NCBI RefSeq assembly: GCF_014199955.1
Contig: NZ_JACHOQ010000003.1
Span: 310,001 to 374,000 of the forward strand
Source of the DNA: Brevundimonas aurantiaca
GTDB lineage: Bacteria > Pseudomonadota > Alphaproteobacteria > Caulobacterales > Caulobacteraceae
DNA length: 64,000 nucleotides
Reading direction: 5' to 3'
Numbering within the stretch: the first letter of the stretch is position 1; each line of letters begins with the position of its first letter. The notes beneath the pieces were generated by a model. That model had not been told where the DNA came from. It was given only the letters and a program-made list of their open reading frames with translations, and ran no database searches. Shown piece by piece: positions 1 to 9,579 of the stretch. The position numbers were made by a program, and so were the translations under genes.

Positions 1-201
1 ATGGTGGTCCTGGGCTGGCTGGAGGCGGGCGACCTGATGCAGGGTCTCGGCGCGACCGAGACGACCCTCCTGATCTTCGGCGTGGGCGGCCTGCCCATCG
101 CCATGATCGTCGGGGTCAGCTACGCTCTGTGGGCGGGTCTTTGCGTGGCCTTCATCGCCTTTGAGGCGCGCCCGACGATCGAGGTCGGGCGGCGTCGCTA
201 A
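1..201 (+). CDS. Membrane protein, probably the C-terminal part of a gene cut by the window edge
   Basis: The reading frame is open from the first base and ends at a TAA after 66 codons. It carries one or two hydrophobic stretches (around residues 21-54, with LLIFGVGGLPIAMIVGV) and a charged tail ending in GRRR, which suggests a transmembrane protein with a cytoplasmic end. The ATG at the first base may be an internal methionine, because a gene running in from the left would look the same. I do not recognise a family. It reads in the same direction as the DUF418 gene, 50 bp downstream. Confidence 0.45.
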   Translation: MVVLGWLEAGDLMQGLGATETTLLIFGVGGLPIAMIVGVSYALWAGLCVAFIAFEARPTIEVGRRR

Positions 202-251
202 GATTATCCGAGCGCCGCTCAAGCGCTGAAACGCTTTGGGGGAGGCTGTGA

Positions 252-1493
252 ATGTCGACGGTGAACCAGACGACGGAACCGACCGGATTGGCGCCGGTCG
301 AGGCGCCGGCCCGTATCGCTTCTCTGGACGTGATGCGGGGGCTGGCGGTCCTGGGCATATTGGCGGTGAACGTCGTCTCCTTCGGCCTGCCCTTCATGGT
401 CTATGGCGATGCGGACCTCAGCCCCTTTCCTGTGACGGGCGCCAACGCCGTGGCCCGTTGGGCGATGGACGTCTTCTTCCACCAGAAGTTCATCACCCTC
501 TTCGCCATGTTGTTTGGCGCTTCGATCTTTCTGGTGGGCGGTGAACGAAGCGATGCGGCGCGGGGGCGGCTGCTGCGCCGGCGCCTGTTCTGGCTGGCTG
601 TGATCGCCCTGATCCACGGCCTGGCCTTCTGGTACGGCGACGTCCTTCTGCTCTACGCCTGGTCCGGCCTGTTCGTCATGCTGATGCGGTCCTTCTCCGC
701 CCCTGTTCTGATCGGGGTCGGGCTGGGCGTCACCCTGGCGCTGGGGGCGATGCAGGCGGGGTTGAGCTGGCTGATGGTCGCCGGGCCCGCAGAAGTGGTC
801 GAGGCGATGAAACAGGGCCAGCCGCAGAACAGCCAGGAGGCCGTCGCCGCCGCCATCGCCGCCTATCGCAGCGGCTGGGCCGGGGCCATGGGCCAGAACC
901 TGACCGCCTGGTTCTTCCTCCAGGGCGCCAGCCTGGCCATGTTCGTCTTTTCGACCGTCGCCCTGATGATGACCGGCATGGGTCTGTTCAAGGCGGGTTT
1001 CCTCAGCGGCCGGGCGCCGACCTGGCTCTATCTCTTCGTCCTGGCGGTCGGGAGCGCGGTCCTGGCCCTTGTGGCGACGACCCATTGGACCGAAATCATG
1101 GCCGCGCCCGACGCCCATCCGACGCAAGGGCTGGCGGAGGCGGTCGCGGCCTTCCCGATCCTGGTGACCCTGGCCTATGTCAGCCTGATCGTGCTCGTGA
1201 CCACGCGCGGACCGGCCTGGCTGGTCGCCCCGCTTCGGCCGGTGGGGCAGATGGCCCTCACCAACTATCTGAGCCAGACGCTGATCATGACCACCCTCTT
1301 TTACATGCCTTGGGGGCCGCGTCTGTTCGGTCAGGTGGACTATGTCGGCATGTGGGGCTTGGTGGCGGCCGTTTGGGCGGTCCAGCTGATCTGGTCTCCG
1401 CTGTGGCTGGCGCGGTTCAGAATGGGGCCGCTGGAATGGGTGTGGCGCTGCCTGACCTATGGGCGGCGCGTGCCGATCCGAAAAGCCGCCTGA
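252..1493 (+). CDS. DUF418 domain-containing membrane protein (YeiB-like)
   Basis: This 413-residue polytopic membrane protein opens with the hallmark of the DUF418/YeiB family: residues about 24-44 read SLDVMRGLAVLGILAVNVV, the first transmembrane segment with its conserved Arg-Gly. Several hydrophobic helices follow. The C-terminal third (about residues 250-400, with PLRPVGQMALTNYLSQT) is the DUF418 domain itself. The biochemical role of the family is unsettled; a transport or acyl-transfer role in the inner membrane has been suggested. The ATG at 252 is preceded by GGGGGAGG at 238-245, a good ribosome binding site. It lies 41 bp ahead of cobT on the same strand, but nothing links the two functionally. 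Confidence 0.85.
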   Translation: MSTVNQTTEPTGLAPVEAPARIASLDVMRGLAVLGILAVNVVSFGLPFMVYGDADLSPFPVTGANAVARWAMDVFFHQKFITLFAMLFGASIFLVGGERSDAARGRLLRRRLFWLAVIALIHGLAFWYGDVLLLYAWSGLFVMLMRSFSAPVLIGVGLGVTLALGAMQAGLSWLMVAGPAEVVEAMKQGQPQNSQEAVAAAIAAYRSGWAGAMGQNLTAWFFLQGASLAMFVFSTVALMMTGMGLFKAGFLSGRAPTWLYLFVLAVGSAVLALVATTHWTEIMAAPDAHPTQGLAEAVAAFPILVTLAYVSLIVLVTTRGPAWLVAPLRPVGQMALTNYLSQTLIMTTLFYMPWGPRLFGQVDYVGMWGLVAAVWAVQLIWSPLWLARFRMGPLEWVWRCLTYGRRVPIRKAA

Positions 1494-1534
1494 TCGCGCT
1501 TTTATCAGCGGCGTGAAAAGATTAACTGAGGAGC

Positions 1535-3418
1535 ATGGCCGCCCCGGACACTCCCGCCGAAACCTTCAAACGCGCGCTCAGCCACGCCGCCCGCGCCCTG
1601 GCCGAGCAGCCTGAGCTGGAGGTGGTGTTCGGGTCGGACGGACCCAAGCTGGCTGGCGGGATACTGACTCTGCCGCATCCCCCACGCGACCCCTCCGGTA
1701 ACGAGAGCGCGTCCCTGCGAGGCCAGGCCGACCGCCTGGCCCTGCGTTTGGCCAATCATGACGCGGGGATCGACGCCCGTATGCGCCCCGCCGACACCCA
1801 GGCGGCCGAGGTTTTCGACGCGGTTGAACAGGCGCGGGTCGAGGCCGTGGGCTCCGAATTCCTGGCGGGGGTCAGGGACAATCTGGACGCCGCCCTGGTG
1901 ACGCGGCTGGAGAAGACCGGGGCGCTTCGCATCCTCGAGCCCGAACGGGCGCCGGTTTCGGAGGCCGTGGCTCTCCTGGTGCGTGAACGGCTGACGGGCC
2001 GGCCTTCGCCCGAAGGAACCAAATCCCTGCTGGATCTGGTTCGAGCCGGCATAGAGGCCAAGGCGGGCGATCAGCTGGACGCCCTGACCGCGACCGCCGG
2101 CGACCAGGCTCTGTTCGCCGAAAAGATGCGCGAAGTGCTGCGCGCCCTGAACCTGGATCCCGGCGACGGCCAGGGCGAGGACGCCTCGGACGACCCGGGC
2201 GATCAGGAGCCGGATCCCCAGGAGCCCGACGCCGACGATCAGCCGGACGAGGACGAGGAAGAGGAGGGCGGCGAGGGCTCCCAGTCCATGGAGGGCGACG
2301 CCGACGATCAATCGTCGGAGCAGGAGCGCGAGAGCCGCCCTGAGGGCGCGCCCGCCGATCCGGAGGGCGACGGCGCCGAGGACGGGCCGGAGCTGAACGA
2401 GGGCCAGCAGCCCAATCGCCAGCAGACCGCCGACGACGGCCGGGCGGTCGACTTCTACCGCGTCTTCACCACCGCCTATGACGAGGTGGTGAACGCCGCC
2501 GACCTGTGCGATCCGATGGAGCTGGAGCGGCTGCGCAATCTGCTGGATCAACAGCTCACCCTGCTGGCCAGCGTCGTCTCGCGCCTGGCCAATAAGCTGC
2601 AACGGCGGCTGCTGGCCCAGCAGAACCGCGCCTGGACCTTCGATCTGGAAGAGGGGATGCTGGACACGGCCCGGTTGACCCGGATCGTCACCGACCCGAC
2701 CGCCCCCCTGTCCTTCAAGGCCGAGAGCGAGAGCCCGTTCCGCGACACGGTCGTGACCCTGCTGCTCGACAATTCGGGTTCGATGCGCGGGCGGCCGATC
2801 ATGGTGGCGGCGGTCTGCGCCGATATTCTGGCCCGCACGCTGGAGCGTTGCGGCGTCAAGGTCGAGATCCTGGGCTTCACCACCCGCGCCTGGAAGGGCG
2901 GACAGAGCCGCGAGGCCTGGATCAGCGCGGGCAAGCCCGCCAATCCCGGCCGGCTGAACGACCTGCGCCACATCATCTACAAGGCCGCCGACGCGCCCTG
3001 GCGCCGGGCCAAGAAGAATCTGGGCCTGATGATGCGCGAGGGCCTGCTGAAGGAGAACATCGACGGCGAGGCCCTGCAATGGGCGCACAATCGCCTGCTG
3101 GCCCGCACCGAGCAGCGCCGCATCCTGATGGTCATTTCCGACGGCTCGCCTGTCGATGATTCGACCCAGTCGGCCAACGCCGCCCTTTACCTGGACAAGC
3201 ACCTGCGCCAGGTCATCGCCGAGATCGAGGACCGATCGCCCGTCGAGCTTTTGGCCATCGGCATCGGCCATGACGTGACCCGCTGGTACCGCAAGGCCCT
3301 GACCATCGTCGACGTGGAACAGCTGGCCGGCGCCATGACCGAAAAACTGGCCGAACTGTTCGAGGCGGACGCCGCGGCGACGCTCGCTCGCCGGCCGCGT
3401 CAGAAGATCGCCGCATGA
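1535..3418 (+). CDS. cobT: Aerobic cobaltochelatase subunit CobT
   Basis: CobT pairs with the AAA+ subunit CobS to power cobalt insertion by CobN into hydrogenobyrinic acid a,c-diamide in aerobic cobalamin synthesis. The 627 residues show the family layout: an N-terminal CobT domain (about 10-200), a very acidic Asp/Glu-rich linker (about 205-290), and a C-terminal von Willebrand A domain whose metal site DNSGS is at residues 412-416. Length is normal for the family. A GAGGAG motif sits directly before the ATG. CobS and CobN are not in the window; the upstream neighbour is a DUF418 protein, so cobS must be elsewhere. The stop overlaps the start of the next gene (ATGA), so the two are probably translationally coupled. 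Confidence 0.93.
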   Translation: MAAPDTPAETFKRALSHAARALAEQPELEVVFGSDGPKLAGGILTLPHPPRDPSGNESASLRGQADRLALRLANHDAGIDARMRPADTQAAEVFDAVEQARVEAVGSEFLAGVRDNLDAALVTRLEKTGALRILEPERAPVSEAVALLVRERLTGRPSPEGTKSLLDLVRAGIEAKAGDQLDALTATAGDQALFAEKMREVLRALNLDPGDGQGEDASDDPGDQEPDPQEPDADDQPDEDEEEEGGEGSQSMEGDADDQSSEQERESRPEGAPADPEGDGAEDGPELNEGQQPNRQQTADDGRAVDFYRVFTTAYDEVVNAADLCDPMELERLRNLLDQQLTLLASVVSRLANKLQRRLLAQQNRAWTFDLEEGMLDTARLTRIVTDPTAPLSFKAESESPFRDTVVTLLLDNSGSMRGRPIMVAAVCADILARTLERCGVKVEILGFTTRAWKGGQSREAWISAGKPANPGRLNDLRHIIYKAADAPWRRAKKNLGLMMREGLLKENIDGEALQWAHNRLLARTEQRRILMVISDGSPVDDSTQSANAALYLDKHLRQVIAEIEDRSPVELLAIGIGHDVTRWYRKALTIVDVEQLAGAMTEKLAELFEADAAATLARRPRQKIAA

Positions 3419-4395
3419 GACGTCGTCTACCGCGTCTCGCGGCGGCCTGGGCGGCCCTGGCGCTGACGGCCTGCGCCGCGACTCTGGGCCCGCCACAACC
3501 GTCCCTTTCAGACGAAGACGGCTGGTCCTTCGCCGCCGCCGAGTTGAAGCCGGTCGGTCTGGGCCTGCCCGGGGCCGTCCTGGCGCCCGGCGTGCGTTTC
3601 GCGGGCGGGATCGAGATCGTCGCCGGCCTGGGATCGCCGCTGCATGGGCTTTCCGATCTTAAACTGAGCGGAGGCGGCGGCTTTGTCGCCGTATCCGACG
3701 CGGGGGACCTGGTTCGCGGCCGTCTGCGGCTCAACGCCCAGGGGCGGCTCGTCGGCGTCGATGGTCTGGCGTCTCACCGGCTGGCCCTGGAGGACGGGAC
3801 GCCGATCAGCGACAAGCGCGACGGAGACGCCGAGGGTCTGGCCCTGACGCAATCAGGCGACCTGCTCGTCAGCTTCGAACGTCGCCATCGAATTTGGAAT
3901 TACGGCCCGCTGTCGGCCGTGCGCGCCCCCCGACCGGTTCCGTCGCCCGCCGTCGCCTTTGCGGACAATGAAGGCATGGAGGGCCTAGCCGCTTCGCACG
4001 CTCAGACAGACGGCTGGCGCGCGGTCGGCGAAGGCGGCGGCGTCTGGGACTGCACGATGAACGGCTGTCGCACCGTCGTCTCGCCGCCGGCCGAGGCGCC
4101 CCGCGATTCCGACTATCGCTTCACCGGTCTGGATCGCGATCCGTCCGGCGAAGGCTGGTTCGTGGTGGAGCGCCGCTATACGCCGCCGATCGACATGCGG
4201 GGCCGGGTGCGGCCCATGGCGGCAGATGGGTCTTTGGGACCTGTCCTGATCGAACTGAAGCTGCCCGGCACGACAGACAATTTCGAAGGCGTCGCGGCCG
4301 AGCGGCGCGGCCAGGCGACCCGGCTCTATCTGCTGTCGGACGACAACGCCAATCCGGCCCAGCGCACCCTGCTGCTGGCCTTCGACATTCGCTAG
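3415..4395 (+). CDS. Phytase-like (esterase-like activity of phytase) lipoprotein
   Basis: A 326-residue exported protein. The N-terminus has a short basic region, a hydrophobic core and a lipobox LTAC, so it is probably a lipoprotein. The rest fits the esterase-like activity of phytase family (Pfam Phytase-like), with a beta-propeller character: [18 protein letters not shown], then SDAGDL and [10 protein letters not shown], then DNEGMEGLA, and FEGVAAE near the end. Substrate is unknown and the name reflects fold similarity only. Its ATG overlaps the cobT stop by 4 bp. Its stop at 4395 faces the end of otsA, 13 bp away, with no hairpin between them. Confidence 0.8.
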   Translation: MRRRLPRLAAAWAALALTACAATLGPPQPSLSDEDGWSFAAAELKPVGLGLPGAVLAPGVRFAGGIEIVAGLGSPLHGLSDLKLSGGGGFVAVSDAGDLVRGRLRLNAQGRLVGVDGLASHRLALEDGTPISDKRDGDAEGLALTQSGDLLVSFERRHRIWNYGPLSAVRAPRPVPSPAVAFADNEGMEGLAASHAQTDGWRAVGEGGGVWDCTMNGCRTVVSPPAEAPRDSDYRFTGLDRDPSGEGWFVVERRYTPPIDMRGRVRPMAADGSLGPVLIELKLPGTTDNFEGVAAERRGQATRLYLLSDDNANPAQRTLLLAFDIR

Positions 4396-4408
4396 ACCGG
4401 GCCCTGGA

Positions 4409-5821
4409 TCAGGCCGCGCCCGCCCATTGGGTTTTTTCCGGCTCGGTCTCGACCGCCAGCAGGGCCTTGACGAAGGCGTCGCGCCAGATGCCCACGTCGG
4501 TGTCGCGCACCACCTGCATCAGGGCCTCCCACCGCCGCACCCGCTCGGCCAGGGGCATTGTCAGGGCCTTCTGGATGGCGTCCGAGAGCTCCTCGCGGCT
4601 GTAGGGATTGACCAGAAGCGCCTCACGCATCTGTTCCGCCGCCCCCGCGAACCGGGACAGGATCAGGACGCCGGGATCGTCGGGGTTCTGGGCGGCGACA
4701 TATTCCTTGGCGACCAGGTTCATCCCGTCGCGCAGCGGCGTCACCAGCCCAACCCTGGCGGCGCGATAGATCCCCGCCAGCTGGTCGCGGCGGTAGGTGC
4801 GGTTCAGATAGCGGATCGGCTGCCAATCCATGTCGGCGAAGGCCCCGTTGACCCGCCCGGCCAGGGCGTCCAGCCGCGCCCGCATGTCCTGATAGGAATC
4901 CACATCGTCCCGCGAGATCGGCGTGACCTGGAGCAGGAAGACCTCGCCGCGCATCGACGGATTGTCCTGCAGGAACTGCTCATAGCCCAGCAGCCGCTCC
5001 TCCAGCCCCTTGGAATAGTCGAGCCGGTCCACGCCGACGATCATGGCGCGAAAGGCCGCCGAGGCCGCCATCCGATCATAGGTCCGGGTCCCGAGGGTCG
5101 AGTTCTTCGCCGCCAGGAAGCCGTCCACATCGATGCCGATGGGGAAGACGCCGGTCTGAACCCGGCGGCCGAAACACTCCAGCCCGCCATGACCGAACAG
5201 CTCGCCCTGGGCCTCGCTGACCACATAGTCGGTGAAGAGGTCGCACCATTCGCGCGTATGGAAGCCGATCAGATCGAAGTCGAACATGGACTCCACCAGC
5301 CGCCGGTGATGCGGCAGGGTCACCAGCAGCTGGCGCGTCGGCCAGGGGGTGTGCAGGAAGAAGCCGATCCGGTTGCGGACGCCCAGACGACGCAAGTCCC
5401 GCGCCATGGGGATCATATGGTAGTCGTGGATCCAGATGACGTCGTCCGGCTTGATCACCGGCGCCAGAACCTCGGCGAAGCGGCGGTTCACCCGCTCATA
5501 ACCCTCGCCGTAGGAGCGTTCGTACTGGGCCAGGTCGATCCGGTGGTGGAACAGCGGCCACAGGGTCTTGTTGGCGTAGCCGTTGTAATATTCCTCGACG
5601 TCCTGGGGCTCCAGATCGACCAGTCCGACGGTCACGCCGGCGCGGTCCTCCACCTTCATCTCGCCGGTGAAGCTGTCGATCGTCTCTCCAGACCAGCCGA
5701 ACCAGAGGCCGTCGTATTTTCGCAGGGCCGCAGACAGGGCCATGGCCAGGCCGCCGGCGGAGCCCGCAGCGGGATCGGTCGGGGCCGAAACCCGGTTGGA
5801 TACGACGATGAGACGGCTCAT
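4409..5821 (-). CDS. otsA: Trehalose-6-phosphate synthase OtsA
   Basis: OtsA joins glucose from UDP-glucose to glucose-6-phosphate to give trehalose-6-phosphate in the cytoplasm. The 470-residue protein has the GT20 N-terminus RLIVVSNRVSAP, the GGLA loop that contacts the nucleotide sugar (about residues 23-27), WIHDYHM, GFFLHTPWP, VGVDRLDYSKGL and the C-terminal DGMNLVAKEYVA, which are all catalytic-site segments of this family. It is the third gene of a minus-strand operon otsB, GH15, otsA, starting 42 bp after the GH15 stop. Trehalose here is expected to serve as an osmotic and desiccation protectant. Confidence 0.96.
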   Translation of the reverse strand: MSRLIVVSNRVSAPTDPAAGSAGGLAMALSAALRKYDGLWFGWSGETIDSFTGEMKVEDRAGVTVGLVDLEPQDVEEYYNGYANKTLWPLFHHRIDLAQYERSYGEGYERVNRRFAEVLAPVIKPDDVIWIHDYHMIPMARDLRRLGVRNRIGFFLHTPWPTRQLLVTLPHHRRLVESMFDFDLIGFHTREWCDLFTDYVVSEAQGELFGHGGLECFGRRVQTGVFPIGIDVDGFLAAKNSTLGTRTYDRMAASAAFRAMIVGVDRLDYSKGLEERLLGYEQFLQDNPSMRGEVFLLQVTPISRDDVDSYQDMRARLDALAGRVNGAFADMDWQPIRYLNRTYRRDQLAGIYRAARVGLVTPLRDGMNLVAKEYVAAQNPDDPGVLILSRFAGAAEQMREALLVNPYSREELSDAIQKALTMPLAERVRRWEALMQVVRDTDVGIWRDAFVKALLAVETEPEKTQWAGAA

Positions 5822-5863
5822 GACTTCACTTCGGCAGCGATCCCAGCCCCGGGACCAGAAAGA

Positions 5864-7648
5864 TCAACGCACGTCGGTCCAGGATCGGCTCAACATCACG
5901 GCGCAATTGATGATCCCGACCAGGGAGTAGGTCTGGGGGTAGTTGCCCCACAGCTCCCCGTCCTCGACGGAAATGTCTTCGCTCAACAGGCCGGCCTGGG
6001 TGCGACGGGCCAGCATCTCTTCGAATATGGCGCGCGCCTCCTCCACCCGGCCGTTCTGATGCAGGGCCTCGATGAACCAGAAGGTGCAGAAGTTGAACGC
6101 GGTCTCCGGCTCGCCGAAGTCGTCCGGCTCGACATAGCGGAACAGGAAGGGTCCTTTTTTCAGATCCCGCTCGATTGCATCGAAGGTGGCCACCTGGCGC
6201 GGATCATGCGCGTCCAGAAAGCCCAGATCCGTCAGTTGCAGCAGGGAGGCGTCCAGTTCGCGTCCGCCGAAACTGGCGGCGAAACGCCCCTCGTCCGTCA
6301 GGAAGGTCTCCGCCTCGATCCGCTCTCGGATGGCCGCCGCCCGCTGACGCCAGACGTCGGCGCGAGCCTGCAGGCCCAGATGATCCGCCGCCTTGGCCAG
6401 ACGGTCGCAGGCCGCCCAGCACATGACGGAGGAATAGGTGTGAACCCGCGCGATGGTGCGGAACTCCCAAAGCCCTGCGTCGGTCTGGTCGTGCATGGCG
6501 AAGGCCCGCTCGCCGACCTTCTCCAGAGCGTGGAAATCCTCGATCGTTCCGGGACGCAGCAGGCGTTGGTCATAGAAGGCCTGGACCAGGGGCAGGACGA
6601 TCTGGCCATAGACGTCGTGCTGCAGGTGCTCATGGGCCTGATTGCCGATCCGCACCGGCTTCATGCCGCGATAGCCCTCGACCGTATCGACGATGCTCTC
6701 GCCGATGCCCGGCTCCAGCCCCACCCCATAGACCGGCTGGACATGGCCGCCGGCCGAGGCGTCAACCAGATTGCGCAGATAGCCCAAGTAGTTCTCGAGA
6801 ATGTCGACCGCCCCCAGCCGGTTCAGCGCCCGCACCGTATAATAGGCGTCGCGGATCCAGCAGTAGCGATAGTCCCAGTTGCGCCCGCTCTCTTTGAATT
6901 CGGGCACGGAGGTGGTCATGGCCGCGACGATGGCGCCCGTCTCCTCATAGGCGCAGAGCTTCAGGGTGATGGCCGCGCGGATGACGGCCTCCTGATAGTC
7001 CAGCGGCAGATAGAGTTTGCGGACCCAGTCCTGCCAATAGGCCACCGTGCGGTCCAGCGCGGCCTGAACCCCCGGTCCCACATCCTGATCATAGCCCTCG
7101 TCCGGGCCGAAGAAGAAGGCGTGCGGCCGTTCCAGCCGAAAGATCCGCTCCTCCAGAACGTGAGAGACGGGACAGTCGGTCGTCAGACGGAAGGTGACGT
7201 CCGGGCATCGGAACCGGATGTGATTGGAGCCCGAGGTGTGGGGCGCCCGCCGCGCGCCCCAGTCGGACGAGGGGCGCAGCCGGACGCGGATACGCGGCGT
7301 GCCGTGCAGCGGTCGAATGATCCGCCCGAAGGCGAGGGGGCGATAGGTTCGCGAATGTTTCGGATGGCGCGGGGCGAAGTCGATGATCTCCACCGCGGCC
7401 CCGTCTTCGGCCGTCAGAACGGTCTTGAGCACCGGCGTATTGCGGACATAGGCCTGGCTGACGTGTTTCAGCCCCTCCAGCTCGACGGACCAATAGCCGT
7501 GCTCGGGCGCTTCTCCGTTCATCAGGGCCGAAAAGACGGGGTCGCCGTCGACGCGCGGGGCGCAGGCCCAGACGAACCGGCCCTGACGGTCGATCAGGGC
7601 GCTGATCGCGCAATTGCCGATGGGGAAGAGATCGAGATTGGGCGTCAT
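5864..7648 (-). CDS. Glycoside hydrolase family 15 protein (glucoamylase or trehalase type)
   Basis: A 594-residue cytoplasmic protein with no signal peptide and the two-domain layout of bacterial GH15 enzymes: an N-terminal beta-sandwich (about 1-215, starting PIGNCAISALIDRQGRFVW) and an (alpha/alpha)6 catalytic barrel. SGRNWDYRYCWIRDAYYTV holds the conserved W-D-YR-CW-RD substrate site. EDISVEDGELWGNYPQTYSL near the C-terminus matches the second catalytic acid region. Members in other actinobacteria and proteobacteria include true trehalases, and the position between otsB and otsA points to trehalose or a linked glucan as substrate. It starts 4 bp after the otsB stop. Family is certain; exact substrate is inferred. 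Confidence 0.9.
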   Translation of the reverse strand: MTPNLDLFPIGNCAISALIDRQGRFVWACAPRVDGDPVFSALMNGEAPEHGYWSVELEGLKHVSQAYVRNTPVLKTVLTAEDGAAVEIIDFAPRHPKHSRTYRPLAFGRIIRPLHGTPRIRVRLRPSSDWGARRAPHTSGSNHIRFRCPDVTFRLTTDCPVSHVLEERIFRLERPHAFFFGPDEGYDQDVGPGVQAALDRTVAYWQDWVRKLYLPLDYQEAVIRAAITLKLCAYEETGAIVAAMTTSVPEFKESGRNWDYRYCWIRDAYYTVRALNRLGAVDILENYLGYLRNLVDASAGGHVQPVYGVGLEPGIGESIVDTVEGYRGMKPVRIGNQAHEHLQHDVYGQIVLPLVQAFYDQRLLRPGTIEDFHALEKVGERAFAMHDQTDAGLWEFRTIARVHTYSSVMCWAACDRLAKAADHLGLQARADVWRQRAAAIRERIEAETFLTDEGRFAASFGGRELDASLLQLTDLGFLDAHDPRQVATFDAIERDLKKGPFLFRYVEPDDFGEPETAFNFCTFWFIEALHQNGRVEEARAIFEEMLARRTQAGLLSEDISVEDGELWGNYPQTYSLVGIINCAVMLSRSWTDVR

Positions 7649-7652
7649 CGAT

Positions 7653-8411
7653 TCAGGCCCCCGCCACCGCTTCCAGCCAGGTCAGGACGTCGTCCACATC
7701 GTCCAGGCGATAGCGGGCCGCGGTTTCGCGCTCAGGCCCGACGAGCACGCCATAGCCGCCCAGGGCGGCGGCGGCTTCGAAACCATGTTCGTCGGTCAGG
7801 TCGTCGCCGAGCATGACGGGGGTCGCCCCCTTGAACGGCCCCTCCTGCATGAAGGCGGCGACGGCTGTGCCCTTGTCGGCGCCCGGCGTCTTCAACTCCA
7901 GCACCATATGGCCAGGCTGCAGCGCCAGGCCTGTCTCGGCCTGCAGCTGCCGGGCCAGTCGCTGCGCCGCCGCGCCCTGGTCGGGCGCCAGTCGATAATG
8001 CAGGCCCGCAGAGACTCCCTTGTCCTCGACGATCACCCCCTGCCGGTCAGCGGCGAAGGCGTGAAAGGCGTCCAAAGCCTTGGCGACAGCGGCGTCGGCC
8101 GTCGTCCTCTGGACCGGGCCGCCTTTCAGGCGACGCTCCAGTCCATGAACGCCCGAGGCGGACTCTAGGGCCCGGTCGGTGATCCGGTCGATCTCTCTTA
8201 TGGTGCGGCCGCTGACCACGGCCACCCGGCCGTCGAGGCGATGCTGCACCGCCTTCAGCACGGCCGTGCGGCGCGCCACGGGACCGACCTCGTCCGGCGT
8301 CGGCGCCATGGGCGCAAGGACGCCGTCCAGGTCGAGGAACAGGGCGATTCCCTGGGCGGCGACCGGCGGTCGGGGCAACAACAGATCGGCGGCTCCGGCG
8401 TGAGACGGCAT
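7653..8411 (-). CDS. otsB: Trehalose-6-phosphate phosphatase OtsB
   Basis: OtsB removes phosphate from trehalose-6-phosphate to give trehalose. The HAD-type nucleophile motif ALFLDLDGVLAP is near residue 25, VAVVSGR follows as motif II, and MLGDDLTDEHGFEAA supplies the C-terminal metal-binding acidic residues. I chose the ATG at 8411, giving 252 residues, the normal size. The open frame runs much further upstream (to about 9197) only because it is the mirror of kpsF, and that part has no OtsB similarity. It is the first gene of the trehalose operon and is divergent from kpsF, with 168 bp between them for both promoters. Confidence 0.93.
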   Translation of the reverse strand: MPSHAGAADLLLPRPPVAAQGIALFLDLDGVLAPMAPTPDEVGPVARRTAVLKAVQHRLDGRVAVVSGRTIREIDRITDRALESASGVHGLERRLKGGPVQRTTADAAVAKALDAFHAFAADRQGVIVEDKGVSAGLHYRLAPDQGAAAQRLARQLQAETGLALQPGHMVLELKTPGADKGTAVAAFMQEGPFKGATPVMLGDDLTDEHGFEAAAALGGYGVLVGPERETAARYRLDDVDDVLTWLEAVAGA

Positions 8412-8579
8412 AGGTATCTGACTCTTTACGGCTTCCCCAGGCCCCCATAACGCGCCAAAGCGGCAAAGGTTGACCCGAAAGCGACAAAGTCGTCTGAAAG
8501 AGGCGGTGCGCGCCGCCGAGGGGACTGTCTGCGGCCGTGCGTTGAAACAAGGAGAGCCCGGCCGCGGGCCTGACCAAAC

Positions 8580-9572
8580 ATGACCGAGATCGCCCATTCC
8601 TCGCCCGAAGACATCGCCGCCATGACGGGGCGCGCCCGCGAGGTCATGCGGTTGAACATCGAGGCGCTGGAAGCGCTGGAGCGGATGATCGACGTCTCGA
8701 TCGCGCGGGCGGTGGATGTGATCATGAGCCGCCCCGGCTATGTGGTCGTCACCGGCATCGGCAAGTCCGGCCACATCGGCGGCAAGATCGCCGCCACCCT
8801 GGCGTCCACCGGCACCAACGCCTTCTTCGTCCATCCGGCGGAGATGAGCCACGGCGACCTGGGCATGCTGCGACCGGATGTGACGGTCCTGGCCATCTCC
8901 AACTCGGGCGAGAGCCGCGAACTGCGCGATCCGCTGATCTTCTGCCAGCGCAACGGCATTCCGGTCATCGCCATCACCCAGCGTCCGACCAGTTTCCTGG
9001 GACGCAACGCCGCGGTCTGCCTGACCATGCCCAAGGTGGCTGAGGCCTGTCCGAACGGCCTGGCGCCGACCACCTCGACCCTGATGACCCTGGCCCTGGG
9101 CGACGCCCTGGCCATGGTGCTGATGGACCGGCGCGGGTTCAGCGCCCTGGATTTCGGTCTGCACCACCCCGGCGGCGCCTTGGGCATGAGCCTGCAAAGC
9201 GTGCGGGAATGGATGGGCGACAACGCCGCGGCCCCGGCCAGCGTGCCGCTGAACGCCAGCTTCAGCGAAGTGGTCTCAGCCATTACGGAAGGCCGAAAGG
9301 GGGCGGTCGCCGTCTTGAAGGCGGACGGCGCCTTGGCGGGGATCGTCACCGACGGCGACCTGCGTCGCGCCTTCCAGCGCGACATCACCGGCCTGACCGC
9401 CGCCGACATCATGGGGGCCAATCCGATCACGGTCGATCCGGACGCGCGGATGAGCGACGTCGTCGACCTGCTGACCGCGAACAAGATTTCCAATCTGTTT
9501 GTGGTGGAGGAGGGGCGGCCGACCGCCATCGTCCATATCGCGGAACTGATGCAGGCCGGCTACGTCGCCTGA
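8580..9572 (+). CDS. kpsF: Arabinose-5-phosphate isomerase, KpsF/GutQ/KdsD family
   Basis: The enzyme interconverts D-ribulose-5-phosphate and D-arabinose-5-phosphate, the precursor of Kdo for lipopolysaccharide or capsule. Of 330 residues, about 40-180 form the SIS sugar-isomerase domain (GIGKSGHIGGKIAATLASTG, then ISNSGESRE), and about 205-325 form two CBS domains (ADIMGANPITVDPDARMSDV in the second). This is full family length. The gene opens a cluster with a glycosyltransferase 7 bp downstream and a polysaccharide export lipoprotein after that, so a role in surface polysaccharide supply is likely. Confidence 0.94.
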   Translation: MTEIAHSSPEDIAAMTGRAREVMRLNIEALEALERMIDVSIARAVDVIMSRPGYVVVTGIGKSGHIGGKIAATLASTGTNAFFVHPAEMSHGDLGMLRPDVTVLAISNSGESRELRDPLIFCQRNGIPVIAITQRPTSFLGRNAAVCLTMPKVAEACPNGLAPTTSTLMTLALGDALAMVLMDRRGFSALDFGLHHPGGALGMSLQSVREWMGDNAAAPASVPLNASFSEVVSAITEGRKGAVAVLKADGALAGIVTDGDLRRAFQRDITGLTAADIMGANPITVDPDARMSDVVDLLTANKISNLFVVEEGRPTAIVHIAELMQAGYVA

Positions 9573-9579
9573 GCCGCTG

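Noticed and set aside
8412-9197. N-terminal extension of OtsB to 514 residues
   Set aside because: The added sequence is the reverse of kpsF and contains no OtsB-related residues; ATG 8411 gives the normal length.
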